64,000 nucleotides of DNA from Rhizophagus irregularis (GCF_026210795.1 NC_089448.1:3534001-3598000); one strand, 5' to 3'; positions 47,684 through 61,368 are shown, counted from the first letter of the stretch. The notes: generated by a model from the letters alone, not told the origin. Program-made: numbers and translations.

Positions 47684-48930
47684 TTGATAATATTTGTATT
47701 TATCAAGAAAAGTGAAAATATCAGATGAAACAATTCAGTAGAATTATTAAATATTGAACAATAGTTACCAAAAATATAATATATTTTCATTATTATTTAT
47801 CTTAATAATATGTTAAGTAAAGGATTTATAAATTATGACTACACTGATTATAGAGGATATGTAAACTTATTTTTTACATAATGAAAATCAGTTTATAATT
47901 GATCAAATTTATTCTATTAAAATGTTAAGATGATTTATATTATGTTAATTCTTATTGAGCAATTTATGAAGGGTAGGATGTTCGACATGATCCTATTTGG
48001 CTCGCCTTTCTAAAGCTATTTATATGTTTAACATGTGATGGTGAATTTTATCTTTGTGCTTGTGCATGATAATTTTGATACTTTATAAACAGTACTTTTT
48101 CTTTGCTAGTAACAAGTATCTCTTTATTAATATTCATAAAAAAATATATACTGTACATTCATAGAAATACATAGTATTGAAACCGTTCGTTTTAAAACTA
48201 TCAACTAACACAATACTTCACATATTATAATATTTTATGTACAGTACGTTATACGAGGACCCTGAACAATGCACAAAACTAATGTTAGCTCTTAATGCGT
48301 AATTTTGACCCTGAATAGCTAATAAGCTAATAGTAAATGACATCTATAGAATTTGAATTATTCTTTTTTTAACGTACAATGTATTTTATTATATAACGTC
48401 TGAGTAAAATTCAAACAATTATGCTATAGGAGCAAAAAAAAAATTGTGAAATGCAAAACGTGAAGATTAAAAAGTCTAACAAAACTTGAGGAAAGCCACT
48501 GAAAGTTATTTAAACATACTGTAAACATTTGAATGATTTGATGATTAACATTTTATTTATAAACGGTTTAAAATTTATCTGTTATTTGTTAAAATTAAAA
48601 ACATAGTTGCGATATAGTATAAATAATTATTTCAATTTATGGGAAAAGACTCATAATTTTAAGTTTAAAAATTTAAAATACCAAATTATCCAGGGGTTAT
48701 AAATTGAGTGTTTAAAATGGAATTAAAATTTTTACGCAAAAATAAATGAATTTTTGTAATACAAACATTTTCTACTATACTATTCTATTTATAATAGAAT
48801 TTATACTTAAAAGAAACAGAAATTGAGAAAGAAGCTTGTTCTTCGCAATTTTCGCAGCAATTATAGTTGGGTGGTCAGTTACCAATTATGTGGTAACATA
48901 AAATAACAAAAAATGTAAACTGAAAAGATT
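47684..48930. other. Intergenic, nothing recognised
   Basis: A+T-rich sequence with no supportable gene or repeat. Confidence 0.5.
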
Positions 48931-49060
48931 AGAACTGATTTAATTTCTTGAAGTCCTGGAATTCTCTTTGTTGCATTTCTTTCCGCCACACAGGTCCCTA
49001 TAAATTAACATTGAAAGCTTATATTAGTTCTAGCTCATTCACTTCAGGCTATAATAGTGA

Positions 49061-49330
49061 ATACCAAAATGGTATTGTAAACAGTGGCCATTTTGACAAG
49101 TGGTTGTACACCATGACCCAACTACCTTAGGGATAAGCATACGTTTCGGGAATGACTATATATATAGTATCCTTCGCTACTATCTAAGTCCGATTGGACA
49201 CCAAAATGGTATTGTAAACAGTGACCATTTTGACAAGTAGCCATACACCATAACCCAATTACCTTAAGGGTAAGCATACATTCAGGAGTGACTATATATA
49301 TTATGGTATCCTTCACCACCATCTATATTC
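49061..49330. repeat. Tandem duplication, two ~138-bp units
   Basis: 'accaaaatggtattgtaaac' begins units at about 49063 and 49201. Both run through 'ccattttgacaagt', 'aagcata' and 'gtatcctt', with about 10-15% differences. Confidence 0.85.
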
Positions 49331-49640
49331 TCTATTATGACCATCAGATCCTTTGCAAGAGTGGCTCCAGAACACTTGGCAGACCAACTACTATATCTTC
49401 AAGACGGTGAACTTGAATCTGATGACTTATATCAGGTACCTTAACCAAGGCTCCACTTTCAAAGATACAACCTTGGGGTGGGTTCTCGTATGATGGGCCC
49501 CAGTCATCTGTTTACAGCCCTTTAAAGCCATCCGGTCAGCCCTCATAAACCTTCGCACGTTGCTTTCGCGGTGTGCGTCAAGGATTATGGCCAGTGGGTG
49601 ATAGAATACTCTTAACCCATCTTTTTAAAAATTCCAGTTA
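49331..49640 (+). other. GC-richer segment with a short protein-like frame
   Basis: An ATG at 49337 opens 35 codons ('MTIRSFARVAPEHLADQLLY' onward) up to 'TATCAG|GTACCT', which could be an exon end. The next 200 bases are unusually GC-rich and closed in all frames. This may be a relic of a transposon or gene. I do not recognise it. Confidence 0.25.
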
Positions 49641-50086
49641 GGCGATATAAAGTTAAAAAATTGGTTCTCATATCAAAATTTGCTTCAATTTAACCCGGCC
49701 GCACGGCCTTTTATTTTTTTTTTAGAATAAAATTTTTTTTCATCCGATCATGTACTAATACGGAAAATTTCATATGTAACGTTTATATTAATATAACAAT
49801 TCAATAAAAAGTCAGACAGATTTTATATATCAAGTTAATTACAAGTTTATTTCTCATGTTTAATTGTAGTTTTTTAAAAAATTTTTTTTTTATTGTTCGT
49901 TAAATGTTAGGCATTTACATAGCAGATAGTATTACGATATATCAGATATGCGTACAAATTTAATTTATCATGTGATATAGTTTAGAGCAATTTAATTGGT
50001 TAACAAAAAAAAAAATAAAAATTTAAGATTCCCGCTCTGGTGACCCGGCCGGGATATGAGAACCAATTTTTTAACTTTATGTCGCC
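49641..50086. mobile_element. TIR element with TTA target duplication (PIF/Harbinger-like MITE), 446 bp
   Basis: The left end 'GGCGATATAAAGTTAAAAAA' and the inverted right end 'GGCGACATAAAGTTAAAAAA' continue as terminal repeats for about 35 bp through 'TTGGTTCTCATATC'. TTA lies on both sides (49638-49640 and 50087-50089). A 3-bp TTA/TAA duplication is the PIF/Harbinger hallmark. The interior is non-coding, with GGCCG-rich blocks next to each arm. Confidence 0.68.
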
Positions 50087-50104
50087 TTAGGTCGGAGGCA
50101 ACAT

Positions 50105-50235
50105 TATCATCCATAAAAACCTTCTGTTGTTCCTATGGACCGTCCTGTCATCTTTTTTTTGTTAGAAGATTTTAGTTTTATCCATAAAAGCCTTTTGTTG
50201 TTCGTATGGACCGTCCTGTCGTCCTTTTTTTGTTA
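50105..50235. repeat. Tandem duplication, two ~65-bp units
   Basis: 'ttatcatccataaaaacctt' and its near copy at about 50175 both continue through 'tatggaccgtcctgtc' and 'tttttttgtta'. Confidence 0.8.
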
Positions 50236-50481
50236 GGAAATAATCTTTATAGTTTATTAACCCAAAACTCATGTCTTATTTTTATGTAATAATAACTGAG
50301 ACCAAGCAATGATATTTATTTAATAAAGTTTTTTTATATTATTAAATTAATTTTATACCACTTGTCAGGAGAGAAGGTGGCAGCTTCTTTTGCAAACTTT
50401 AAAACGTTATAGTTTATAAATTTAGATAAAATATTTAAAATGGTTTTCCGTTGCGAAGGTGAACGTAATGTTGCCATAAAT

Positions 50482-50725
50482 TTAATCACTGTCGCTGTCA
50501 TCGCGACTACCCTGTGTCATCACGATGCGTTTTTGTCTACGTACTGTTTCAACTTCTTTTGCTTTCCCTTTAATTCTAATGATCTTTTCCGTCGATTAGT
50601 TGTATTCTGCCACTAAATTCTTGGTTAAGTTGAAATTCTGTATGACTTCGTTGGTAGGAATGGTCTGAGTTGTTATAGCCGTTGGATGTCCTGTCGCTTT
50701 GAAAAATTGGTAGTCTCCCTAGCGG
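50482..50725 (-). pseudogene. Degraded coding fragment, charged C-terminus
   Basis: The minus strand has a protein-like frame of about 80 codons ('DYQFFKATGHPTAITTQTIP' at the start, 'KRIVMTQGSRDDSDSD' at the end) interrupted by one in-frame TAA near 50600. The G+C is higher than the background. The Asp/Ser-rich end followed by a stop looks like a real protein C-terminus. No family recognised. Confidence 0.4.
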
Positions 50726-53240
50726 TGTTAGGAATTACCTTCTGGCTTTTCAGTTTCATAACGAATGATAAAAAATAATTAATAATTTTTAAAATTAAAA
50801 TTATAAATGTATTGTTTTTTGACTTCCGAACTGAAAGAAAGAACAAAAAATTAATAGAACAATATTTTAATTTTTAAATCTATTTACCTACTTTCGCACT
50901 CGATTGTATTTTATATTAGCTAATATTAGAACGCAAAGTATTGGATTCTTATTCCTAGTTTCGCAGCGCAAAATTCACTGAAATATGAGCAAATAAATTC
51001 TTAAAATATCGCTAGATTATACTATCGGAATAGCGTGTACTATAAATCTAATATTTTCTATTGAGATATTTTTTACTCTGACATGCATGCAAATCATATT
51101 TAAAAAACACTATTAATATTCAAAAATGAAAAAAATGGCAGGACTGATATGAGTAATGAAAGTAACACGCAATACTTGATCGTTAGTACTGCGGAAGCAT
51201 ATGGATACTAAATCACATGATACCACTTCTTGGTTATTCCAATCACCTGATTTACGCGTATTATTTGGATAGGTCAGTTGACTCCGCTTTACATATGATT
51301 TCCCTTAAGGGCAAACCTTTGATATTTACTAATATTTGTACAAAATTTTCATCAGGCGTAAATGATAAAACTCATGTTAATATAATTAGGAGAGAGTATT
51401 AGTATTACGTAATGACAAGTATAATTACAAACATGTATCCGTCCATAAAGATAATCATATCTTCATTCTATGTCTGATCCACTGTTCGTTTTTCTTGTTC
51501 ATGATGTGGAAAGATCTTTCGATGCTTTGTGATTTATATTTAATACAAAAGGACTTTAATTCTACCTACTGCATAAACAAATTGGACGGATGCTGCTTCC
51601 CTGGACATATTCTTTACACTCATATTTATTTCTTTATTGGTTATTAACCTTTTCATTATTGCAATTAATTGTATTTAAATAGATTCGCAACACGTTGTTT
51701 CATTAGTATTGGTCATTACGTTTCGTTATCTGCTGTGTAAAAATAAATCAGTTATTCTAAATTCCATACATAAAAATAATGCATACGCTCCTTAATTTCC
51801 TGATACTCAGACACTCAGAAAAAGTCAATGATGAGAAAATCTCCACAGTTTTATACGTTGAGAAATCGTATTTTTGGTACTTTTATATTTGCAATAAATT
51901 TTGTAATTCTTTTTTAACCAGCCCTAATATGAGATAAATCCTGTACTACAAAACATTGTTTTTAAGAAAGGCAAGACAAGTAATAATTTCTCTGCTAAGA
52001 ATTTGGTATCATCATCATCAAGTTTTAAGCTTCCTCCTACAAATTTTTACATATCCACCATTGTTCGAACCGAACTTCTCTGTCGAATGATATATCAAAG
52101 CATTGTATCACGTGCATATTACGTCGACCGTAACTGACTGTATCGTGCTTTATATACTTTCAAGTAAAATCGAACTAATTAAAATTAGAATTAATAACCA
52201 ATTAATTGAGATTACAATAGTTGGTTAATAAAATTCTGATATGGGAAAAAATTAAGGTCCTTCAGAAAAAACAAATAAAAAGAATACAGTAATAAATTAA
52301 TGAACACAAAAAAAAATTAAGAAAGTATATAATTAATTCTTATCACCTACAACAAGTAAGATATTTCAAAATACATTAATTGCTTATTTAGTGAAGAAAT
52401 GTTGACTTTTATTTAGCTATGGATAAAGTAAAGGACAAGAGAAATAGTAAACCACATTTAATAATAAAAAGTAAAGTAGAAAGTAGAAACATCCTTTCTA
52501 GAAATGCAAAGCTGCAATCTCGTGATTCCTGTTATGGAGGAATACTATGGAAAAGATTTGGTAAAGTTATTTCGAAAGGCAAAACGTGATGAGAAATAGG
52601 AAGTTGAGTATGCAGAGATTAAAGATCAAAAGATCGCGGCCTTTTTATGATCTAAATATTAAAAATTAATATTTACGAATTTAAGAATACTCTTGGAAAA
52701 TAAATTTGTGAATCTGACCTTATTGGTTAATGGAGTATAAACTTTTTGCCAATTAAATTTCAATCGTATTAGATAATAAATAAACAAACGTTTACATTGA
52801 TACCATAACGGTAAACGCTCATCAGTAGTTAAACGAATCATTTAACTCGGTTACCTTAAATATCAATAACTATAAAATGAAATAGAGATGTAATAATAAT
52901 TATAGACTTTCTAAAGCTCCAAGAATCATACTATAATACGTTATTCTTTACGGCAATACACCTGCAATTATCCTTAGTATGAACGAAATATTATGAAAAG
53001 TTATAAAATGGACCTTTCATTACGAAGAAAACGTTTATAAAATTGATAATCTAATATTTATTTAAACAATATTAATAATGATACGGCAGTTCTTATACCC
53101 ATGTTTTTCTACTTTTAGTGATACAACAAAAAAAAATAATAAATAAAAAATAACTTCATGCTACATTATATCTATGTATAACAAAGTATTAATTAGTGGC
53201 GATAGGTATGATGATAATTTTGAAGCCTGGAATTTCTAGA
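50726..53240. other. Intergenic, no gene
   Basis: No supportable gene. Short open frames lack composition bias or motifs. Confidence 0.5.
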
Positions 53241-53245
53241 ATATA

Positions 53246-53600
53246 ATGATTAGTCATTCCTTTTCGTCTCCCATCATTCCTCTTCATCTTCTCATCACTC
53301 TTTTTCGTCTCCTGTTACTCCTTTTTGTCTTCCCATCACTTCTTTTCGTCTTCCATCACTCCATTTCGTCTCCCATCACTCCTTTTTGTATCCCATCACT
53401 CCTCTTCATCTTCCCATCACTTCTCATCACTCCTCATCATCTTCTCATCACTCCTTTTCATCTACCATCACTCCTCTTTATCTACCATCATGTCCTATTT
53501 CTCCTTTTTGTTTCCTATCACTTCTCACTACTCTTTTTACTCCCTTTCATCTTTTATTACTTTCCATTACTCCATTGTTTTTTGTGTTTTTTTTATTAGC
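53246..53600. repeat. CATCACTCC(T)TTTCGTCT minisatellite
   Basis: About 15 imperfect units of ~18-24 bases built on 'cccatcactcctcttcatct' run through this interval. All three plus-strand frames are open only because the repeat lacks stops; the translations (His/Ser/Leu/Phe repeats) are not taken as proteins. Confidence 0.8.
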
Positions 53601-53926
53601 ATCTTTCTCCTTATCAATGTAATTTACTTATCTTTTTTATTTATTGTTATTGTTTCTTTTATTTGTACACTTCAATAAAAATAAATATGGTGATTTTTTT
53701 TAAATCATAAATGTGTGACTTAAATTTTAATATTTGCAAATAAAATTTCATTAAATAAGATTATTTTGAATAAATATGTTTGCAAAAAAAATTTTTAAAA
53801 AAATATCTTTTGCAGTAAAATTTTAAGTTTAGCCGATCAAAAATTAGCTAAGTTAAAAAAATCCGATTAATAAATTTACTCTATATATCGTACATCATGT
53901 GACATGTTTGTCAGGGACGACGACCA

Positions 53927-54198
53927 TAGCGTCGCCTCCAAAAAATGGTAGCCGGATTATTTTGCCGGTTCTTTAGTGTTAGGGTTAGGATTAGGGTTGG
54001 GATTAGGGTAAGGGGATTAGGGTTAGGAATTCGTCACATAATGTCACACCCTAACGTTTCTTTAATTTTATAATTATTCTGAGGACTTAAAATTTTTTAT
54101 ACGTAAAGTACTAAATGTCACGTATTATTTATCACCTATCAATAATATATGTAACCCGGCAAATTAGAACCGGCTACCATTTTTTGGAGGCGACGCTA
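53927..54198. mobile_element. TIR element containing telomere-like TTAGGG repeats, 272 bp
   Basis: 'TAGCGTCGCCTCCAAAAAAT' followed by GGTAGCCGG at the left is exactly mirrored at the right ('CCGGCTACCATTTTTTGGAG' ... 'GCGACGCTA'). The inverted repeats are ~29 bp. The interior at about 53978-54030 holds roughly eight TTAGGG-like units ('gttagggttaggattagggt' and so on). Flanking 'tttgtcaggga' and 'ttgtcagggg' may be remnants of a duplicated target. No open frame. Confidence 0.72.
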
Positions 54199-56092
54199 GG
54201 GTGGTTGTCAGGGGCAATCGCCCAGACGATGTTTATCATAATTATCAATTTCCCTAAATTTTTACTATTTTATTATTTTAACTTATAATAAACCAAAATT
54301 TGCCATTTCTCTATACTTAATTTACTCATTATAAATAAAAAACAACATTTGTTTATTCTTTTATTTAAGAAAAAGATAGTTTTAAAAAATTTATTTATTT
54401 TAACGAAGCTTGATTGTAAAAGAGAGATCAACAATTTGCATATTTATAAATTGAAGTCATTTTTTTTTTTTTTACAATAACTTCCACTTAAAAGATCTTT
54501 CAAAAGTATGTCAAGCTCCTCCATGAAAATGACTTCTTGTTGGTTTCCTAATGTTTATCAATCAAACCAAAATTGAGCTTTGATCATGAGATTAGTGCAA
54601 CCTGACCAAAAAAGCCGATCAAACAATTATGAACTGGCCTAATGTCAACAAGAAAGGAATTATTGTGATCACAGCAGTAATTGGTTAGAATATAGCTTCT
54701 ATTCGATGTAATCAGATTATATGTTTTGTTACACTTACAGTATAATCGAAGTATAAAAATATAAAAGTTAATATCATTTATATGAATGAAATTCAAAACA
54801 TCATTAAAATAATTACGGTAGAAGCTTTATCCATAACTAACTTTTAGTTTATAGTATAATTTACCTAAAATTTAGGATCAATTGTAATAAATGAGTTTAT
54901 AATACATAATAATTTTTATAATTTATTATGCACCTTTTTTTTTATCATATCAAAAATCGATAATTTGCTAGTTACTCTTGCTTTATCATTTAGCTTGTTA
55001 GAAAATTATATATTATTTGTTTTCCAAAACGTAATACTACTACTGTCTTACTAGTTACTAGTATAAAGAAAATGTTTATGTAAGACATATATATTTTTTT
55101 ATGTCATGATAATATAGCGCAAATATAACTAGAGCAGTGAGCTTGATAAATAATTATTCATTTTTTTCATTTTTTTTTCTTTAGGTTCGGTCAGGGATCT
55201 GCATATGACACAGAATTTTTATCTTTTTTTTTTAGCAATAATTGATTACTAATCAGTTTATCCTTCAATTAATATTTAAAATTTTATTTTTTCAGAACTT
55301 TAAATCTAGTTGTTAAAGCTTACTGTCATATTTTACAGTAATCTTTGAGCGTAACTACTTTTTAACGCTATTAAATTATTATATTTTTGAATTTTAAGAA
55401 AATATTTAGTATGTCATTAAAATACCAAAATTGTTTTAAAATAAAAATTTCATGTTATTAAGAAAATGATGTTAAATAGATGGAAATTTTAATAATTTAT
55501 TGTTTTGTCATAATAATAATAATTATTTTTTTATTTACAGGCAGATTGAAATATTTTTTTTTATAATTATTAACTACTTTAATGATGAATTATATTATAA
55601 CTGAACTCCATTTGTTAATACGAATTTCCTTTATATAATAATAATTATAAAATATTTCTTTTAGTTTTGTATAGAATTTAAAACAAACTAAACTAATTGG
55701 ATAATACATTTTTTTAATCTAACAATTTTAACGCGATTTTAATTATCATAATTTTCGATACATGTTGTTACTTATAACGATATTGATTGACTGTACTATA
55801 TTTTTCAAAGTTTCAATAAAGTACCTTTATACTGTAGTATAATTTTACTAACGAATAATATTTTGGTGTTGGATGACAAAGCTTTATAGTCAGGGATTTA
55901 TAAAAAAGGAAATTTCTTACTTAAATGATCCGTGATTTCTGTGATCATCAGCTGACTTCTTGAACACTTTATAAAATTTGTCAATCGCTGCTGTGCAACT
56001 GTAATACTTTTTAATGCCTTTTTTTTTTAAAAAAAAAAAAAAATTTCTATTCTGTTTAAACATAAAATTGAAGTCACATTTATTAATCCAAT
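54199..56092. other. Upstream spacer of kinase 1, no gene
   Basis: Very A+T-rich sequence without a supportable frame. A poly-T/poly-A palindrome (about 56020-56043) lies ~50 bases before the kinase start. Confidence 0.5.
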
Positions 56093-57801
56093 ATGGAAGA
56101 ATTTATGATCACTGATGATGTATTTGAGCAAATAAAATATTTTGACCGTAGGGACCTAACTGAAGAACAAAGTTTGTTAATTGATAAGTTAATATTAAAT
56201 GAAGAATTAAAAAAACGTTATAAAAAAAATGGTTTATGCAAGGAATGTAAGCAGCTTAATACTAATAAATATTGGTGTAAATCATGTAATACTAAGCATT
56301 TTCAACAAAATTTCAAAAATTGGACTAGTGGAAATCATGAAGTTGATGGGTTTATTCAAAAAACACAACTTAAAGCTAAAAATCATAGGGAAATTTTAGA
56401 ATGGATTGAATATGATAGATTTGAAAATATTGAATACTTGACAAAAGGAGGATTTGGAACTATTTATAAAGCAATTTGGAAAGATGGATATATAAGAAGT
56501 TGGGATTTTGAGAATAATAAATGGACAAGAAGTAAAATTTATTGTGAGACATATGAGAATTTTCCAGTTGTTTTAAAATGTTTACATAATTCTCAAGATA
56601 TTACATCCGATTTTTTAAGAGAAGTAAGTTACTTATTTTGTATATAATTTCAAGATATTGTCCTATTATAAATGTTAAACTATCTATTAATTATTATTAT
56701 TATGGATTCTTTTTTAGATTGAAACACATATGATTTTGTCAGAATATATAGGTGATAGTATAACATGGTGTTGTGGCATTACTAAAGATCCAGAATCTAG
56801 AAATTTTATGATAGTAATGGGATATGTACAAAATGGTAGTTTAAGACAACATTTAAATAATAGTTTTAATTCAACAAAATGGGATGAAAAGTTGTATATT
56901 TTACAAAGAATTGCACAAGGCCTCGATTATATTCATCAAAAAGGGTTAATTCATCGTGATTTTCATTGTGGTAATATATTAAAAGATAGCGATTTTATTT
57001 TTATTACTGATTTAGGATTATGTCGACCAGCAAATGTAAAATCATCTCAAAATGAATGTAAAGAACTATATGGAGTATTACCCTATGTAGCACCAGAAGT
57101 TTTAAGAGGAAAAGGATACACTCAAGAAAGCGATATTTATGGTTTTGGAATTATTGCATATGAAGTCTGTACAGGGCTTCCTCCTTATCATGATATTACT
57201 CATGATAAATTCTTAGCTATTAGCATTTGTCAAGGACTTAGGCCAAAATCAAATTACAAAATTCCCCAATTAATTTTAAACATAATTAAACAATGTTGGG
57301 ATGCTGATCCTTTAAAACGACCTAAAGCAAATGAATTACAAAAGTTATTATTGGATTTATATTATTATAGTAAATATCAGAGTGATCGTGAAATCTATAA
57401 GCAAATTAAAGAAGCAGAAAAAATTAATGAAAAGTTAACATCATCATCATCATTATATACTGGACCTACTCTTTCATATACTACAAATCCTCAAGCGGTT
57501 TACACGAGTAGACTTTTAGATTTTAAAAATCTTCCAGAACCAAAAAATGCTATTGATAACAAGGATGATGATAATTCATTTGGAGAATATTCAGGTAATT
57601 AATTTCCTAATTTACTTTACAAAAGCATTCTTTAAATATTTTATTTGACGTATATAATTATTTTTTTTTTATATTATAGAATCAATAGAAGCAATAGATT
57701 TTACTAAACTAGACCTAGGTACTTATTTCAGTTTATATGATTTATTTTATTAATAATATTATTTAATAATTTATTTTTCACTTATAGATAAAAGCAGCTG
57801 A
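56093..57801 (+). CDS. Protein kinase with N-terminal double-CxxC module (486 residues, four exons)
   Basis: Inferred exons are 56093-56623, 56718-57594, 57680-57718 and 57788-57801, with continuous frame. Residues 40-80 hold a zinc-ribbon-like module (C49-x2-C52, C62-x2-C65) followed by 'NWTSGN', typical of the expanded Glomeraceae kinase family. The kinase domain runs from about 112 to 400: Gly loop 'TKGGFGTIY', Lys162 in 'VVLKCL', HRD (256-258) in 'HRDFHCGN', DLG instead of DFG (275-277), APE (302-304), and 'CWDADPLKRP' before the end. Core catalytic residues are present, so activity is plausible; the family is closest to TKL/receptor-like kinases. The tail has the 'NLPEPKNA' motif and two tiny exons. 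Cytosolic; substrate unknown. It lies in tandem with the kinase at 61.4 kb. Confidence 0.9.
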
Positions 57802-60800
57802 ATAAAAGGAAGGAAGGGTATAAATTTCTTTATTATTTATTATTTATTTTCTTTAACATTATTACAGATATGATATTTTATTGGAATGTATTTTTTATGA
57901 TTAAATAAAGTATTATTATTTATAAAATTATATGAAAAATAAATAGAATGAATTGTATGTAATATGTTATAAAATTGCAACAAAGTAAAAAATTACAATT
58001 GTATTTTATGTTAATCTTTAAATATTGTAAAGTTAACCAACTCAAATGGAAGTCAAAAACTTATTATGACCTGGCCCAGATTTTTAAGTTCGGGTTGGAT
58101 CATATTTAAATCAATCAACAAATCTTTTAGTGATGTAAATATTTTGAAAGAGTAATATTATAAGAATTATATATATATTGTAAATAGTAAAAAAAAAAAA
58201 TTGTTAAAATTATTGGTTTTATATTGAGATATTCTTCTGTCTAATAATGTTTATAAAATTTCTCAAATGAAAAGTTATATAAGATTTTGAACTATTATAT
58301 CTTTATGTCTTTATGTAAAAAAACAACCTACTTTTAATATTCTTAACTTAATATGTAAAGAAAAAAAATATTATTAAAGATGAAAAAAACGGAATGGGAT
58401 ATCGATATATAATATATAGTATGTATAATGAATTATCAATAATGATTGCATTTATTTAAAATTGAAAGAAGATGTAACATATATCCATATGTGGTAAATC
58501 GAGATACATACAAATCAGAAATTGCAAAATATCGTTATAAAATCTAAACCATTGGAAAATGATATAATGAAACATTGCGAATATATTAACGTTAATTTTC
58601 ATTAATTCTGTTAATGAAACATATTATCAAATAAATTTATGGTTAAAAATCGAATTTTTCCAATTTGAAAACAACTTTTAAATACAACGGAATATTTATA
58701 AGTGGCGAAATTGACTCGTGCGATAGTTACTCGTTACACGTATAATTTACACCAAGTATAGTTTGCCTTTTTTAACCATGTATTAATTTTCAAAGCTATG
58801 ATAATACTACAAATCAACTTGTATGTAATTCAGTGTTGAAATTAATTTAATTAAAAAAGTCTAAATTTGGGAAATAATATAATATATTGATAGTACAAAA
58901 ATGACGTAAAAAGGTTTGTACTTACTTGATGGAAAAAATCTGATTAATCTGAAATTTCGAATCATCTGAAACTTTAGCAACATTGACTTCCACGGTATGA
59001 AACTTCAAATATCAACGATAAAAAATATCTGTTTGCTTCATTGGCAAATAATTTAACTATATTCAGTGAGTATATATAAAATTTTTACTATATTGTTAGT
59101 TATTTTAAAAATCAAAAACAAAAATACAATTTGTTAAATATTATATATTACTCAAGATTTTGTAATATAAAATTATATTTTAATAAAGGAATATGTGAGT
59201 GATAACAATTTACACTTATTTTATAAAGAATTTTACAAATATTGAAGTGGATCGCAAAATTAGTTATTTTGAGCCAAATTTTGGATGGGTATTTACATTT
59301 ATATTATTTTTTACTACGTCAACTAATAAATATTCGAATAATATTAAATTATTTAATAATTTGTTTCCTAAAAATTTTTATTTATTCTACTTATTCTCCA
59401 AAAAAGTAAATTTTATGGTAGATGGTTATCTTCATTTGTCGAGTTACATCACGTATCTTCTAACCAGACAGTAGTTCCAAACATCATACAAGAATCCAAT
59501 AATCAAAAAAAAAAATTGAGTAGAAAAATTTCTGAAATCTAAATCCTCTATGAAAACGTAATTGAAAATGGGCTAAGATTCCTCTCTCCGTCTCTCGTCC
59601 ACGCATCTAATACCTCTTTACTGGATCCAAATTCTCCACAGGTCGTATGTTTGGTTTCAATTTTCATCATCACAATCCTCTAATTAAACTAAAAAAGACT
59701 TTATATTTTTCTTTTGAACAATTTTTACATGAAATCATGTAAAAATCTCCTTTTTCAAGGACGTTAACCTAACTCCCTTGAAAATTAAATCCAGACTACC
59801 ATAAAAATAATGATCCGCTGTAGCTAAAATCCAAAAGTGTTAATATCTAAATCTTTCACGTGATAATTGCTGCGGTCATTTGCCATCAGATTCTAGCAGA
59901 AAATGGAAAATTTTTTGCCGAATTATGTATCACAAATATCAGTCTTTGAGAAATGTAAACAAGATCTCCAGCGATCCGCCAGCTATGATTATCAATGACC
60001 GGGAGGTATTGAGGATGAACGCCTGACAATTTGACTGCGTGCTGAATTCTTGCTGCGCCGATCGAAAAAAAACATGGCGAAAATTCCAAAAGACCGAAAA
60101 AAACAGAGCAAAAAATCCTCAAAATATAGCTATTAGTCATCTTATTTTGTAGTCCTAAATCTCTCTTAGTTACTTGGCCCTTTTTTGGGTTTACACTTTA
60201 CATTTTTGGCAACATATACGAGCCAAAATAACTTTTTGGAAAGAAAGATTTCAAACTACTATAAGCTAACGTGAAAAATTTATATTTACGTGTTCATAAA
60301 AGAGTGAATAAACAGTTTGTGATGTCGAAATGCGTTAAAAAATGTAAATTCTACATACTTTTTTAAACTCTTCCACCATTTGTTCAGTCTTAAAATTTTT
60401 GGACATCAGTCCCCTATGAAAATTTCCCAACTCCATTTTTACAATTCATGAACTATACATATTCCGCCAATTTCTGTTTTATCAAAAATTATTAATATTT
60501 TAAGATTTTTCAATTAAACACCTTTTTCAATAATAAATTAATTTTGTAAATTTTTTTGAATGCATCAATTACTTGATGCAGAAATTTCTTAAAAAATTTC
60601 TCTCATTAATTTTCTCAAACAAAAATCTATATCAAAAATTCAAATGGATTTTATTAAAAAATTTCCATAGACTTTATAAAAAAAATTTCTCATTAAAAAA
60701 AAGATTTTTAAAAATGAATTTTATTAAATAAAAAGATTATAGCTTGAACCATTAAAAAAATAAATATCTTAAATGGAATCTACAGTAAATCGTTATATAA

Positions 60801-61368
60801 ATATTTGACAGTTATTTAAATAGTAAGTCTCTGACGTTTAAAATAGTCTCCATATAAATAATTTGAATTGTGTAACATGAAACCAAGTACATTATGACGT
60901 AATGATTTCTTTCATTTATAAACATAAAAATAATAAATTGAATGTTTCTTATAACCTTTCATTTGAATTATTCACCACGTTGTTTATTTAAAATAAATTC
61001 AACTGAAAATGACTAAAGAAAATTGGCTTTTCATCAATCATGTTTATATTGATTTTTTAAGTGAGATTTAAAAAATAATTACAAATTATTTAATATTCAA
61101 TAAGTTTGACAATCAAATTTGTTAAACACAAATTGTATTCATTGTATTCGTTGTATTCGCTGAAAAAAAAAAAAATAAATTATTAATTTTAAATTATCAT
61201 ACTAAATAAAATTGGGAATAGTAAATGATTTTCTTTTTTTGGGTATGAGGCGTAAAATATTACGCCTCAAGTTTATGTGGGCACAACATGAAGTTTTGAT
61301 CATCAATTTGCATTTTACTAATTTATCACGGAATTCGAGTGAACCGAACTTAAAATAATTCATTCATT
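57802..61368. other. Spacer between the two kinase genes
   Basis: No gene is called. A GC-richer section at 59880-60175 contains an 84-codon minus-strand frame (59886-60140) with a varied composition ('VIDNHSWRIAGDLVYISQRL'). It could be a relic, but it has no recognised motif. Confidence 0.45.
61247..61268. promoter_or_regulatory. 9-bp-stem palindrome upstream of kinase 2
   Basis: 'gaggcgtaa' - 'aata' - 'ttacgcctc' is a perfect inverted repeat about 100 bases before the kinase start, GC-rich in an A+T-rich context. It could bind a dimeric regulator. This is structural inference only. Confidence 0.3.

Noticed and set aside
53246-53678. Three overlapping long plus-strand frames (78-117 codons)
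   Set aside because: They are open only because the CATCACTCC-type minisatellite lacks stop codons in every frame.
59886-60140. 84-codon minus-strand frame with mixed composition
   Set aside because: It may be a relic, but there is no motif, paralog or splice context, so it is only mentioned in the spacer entry.
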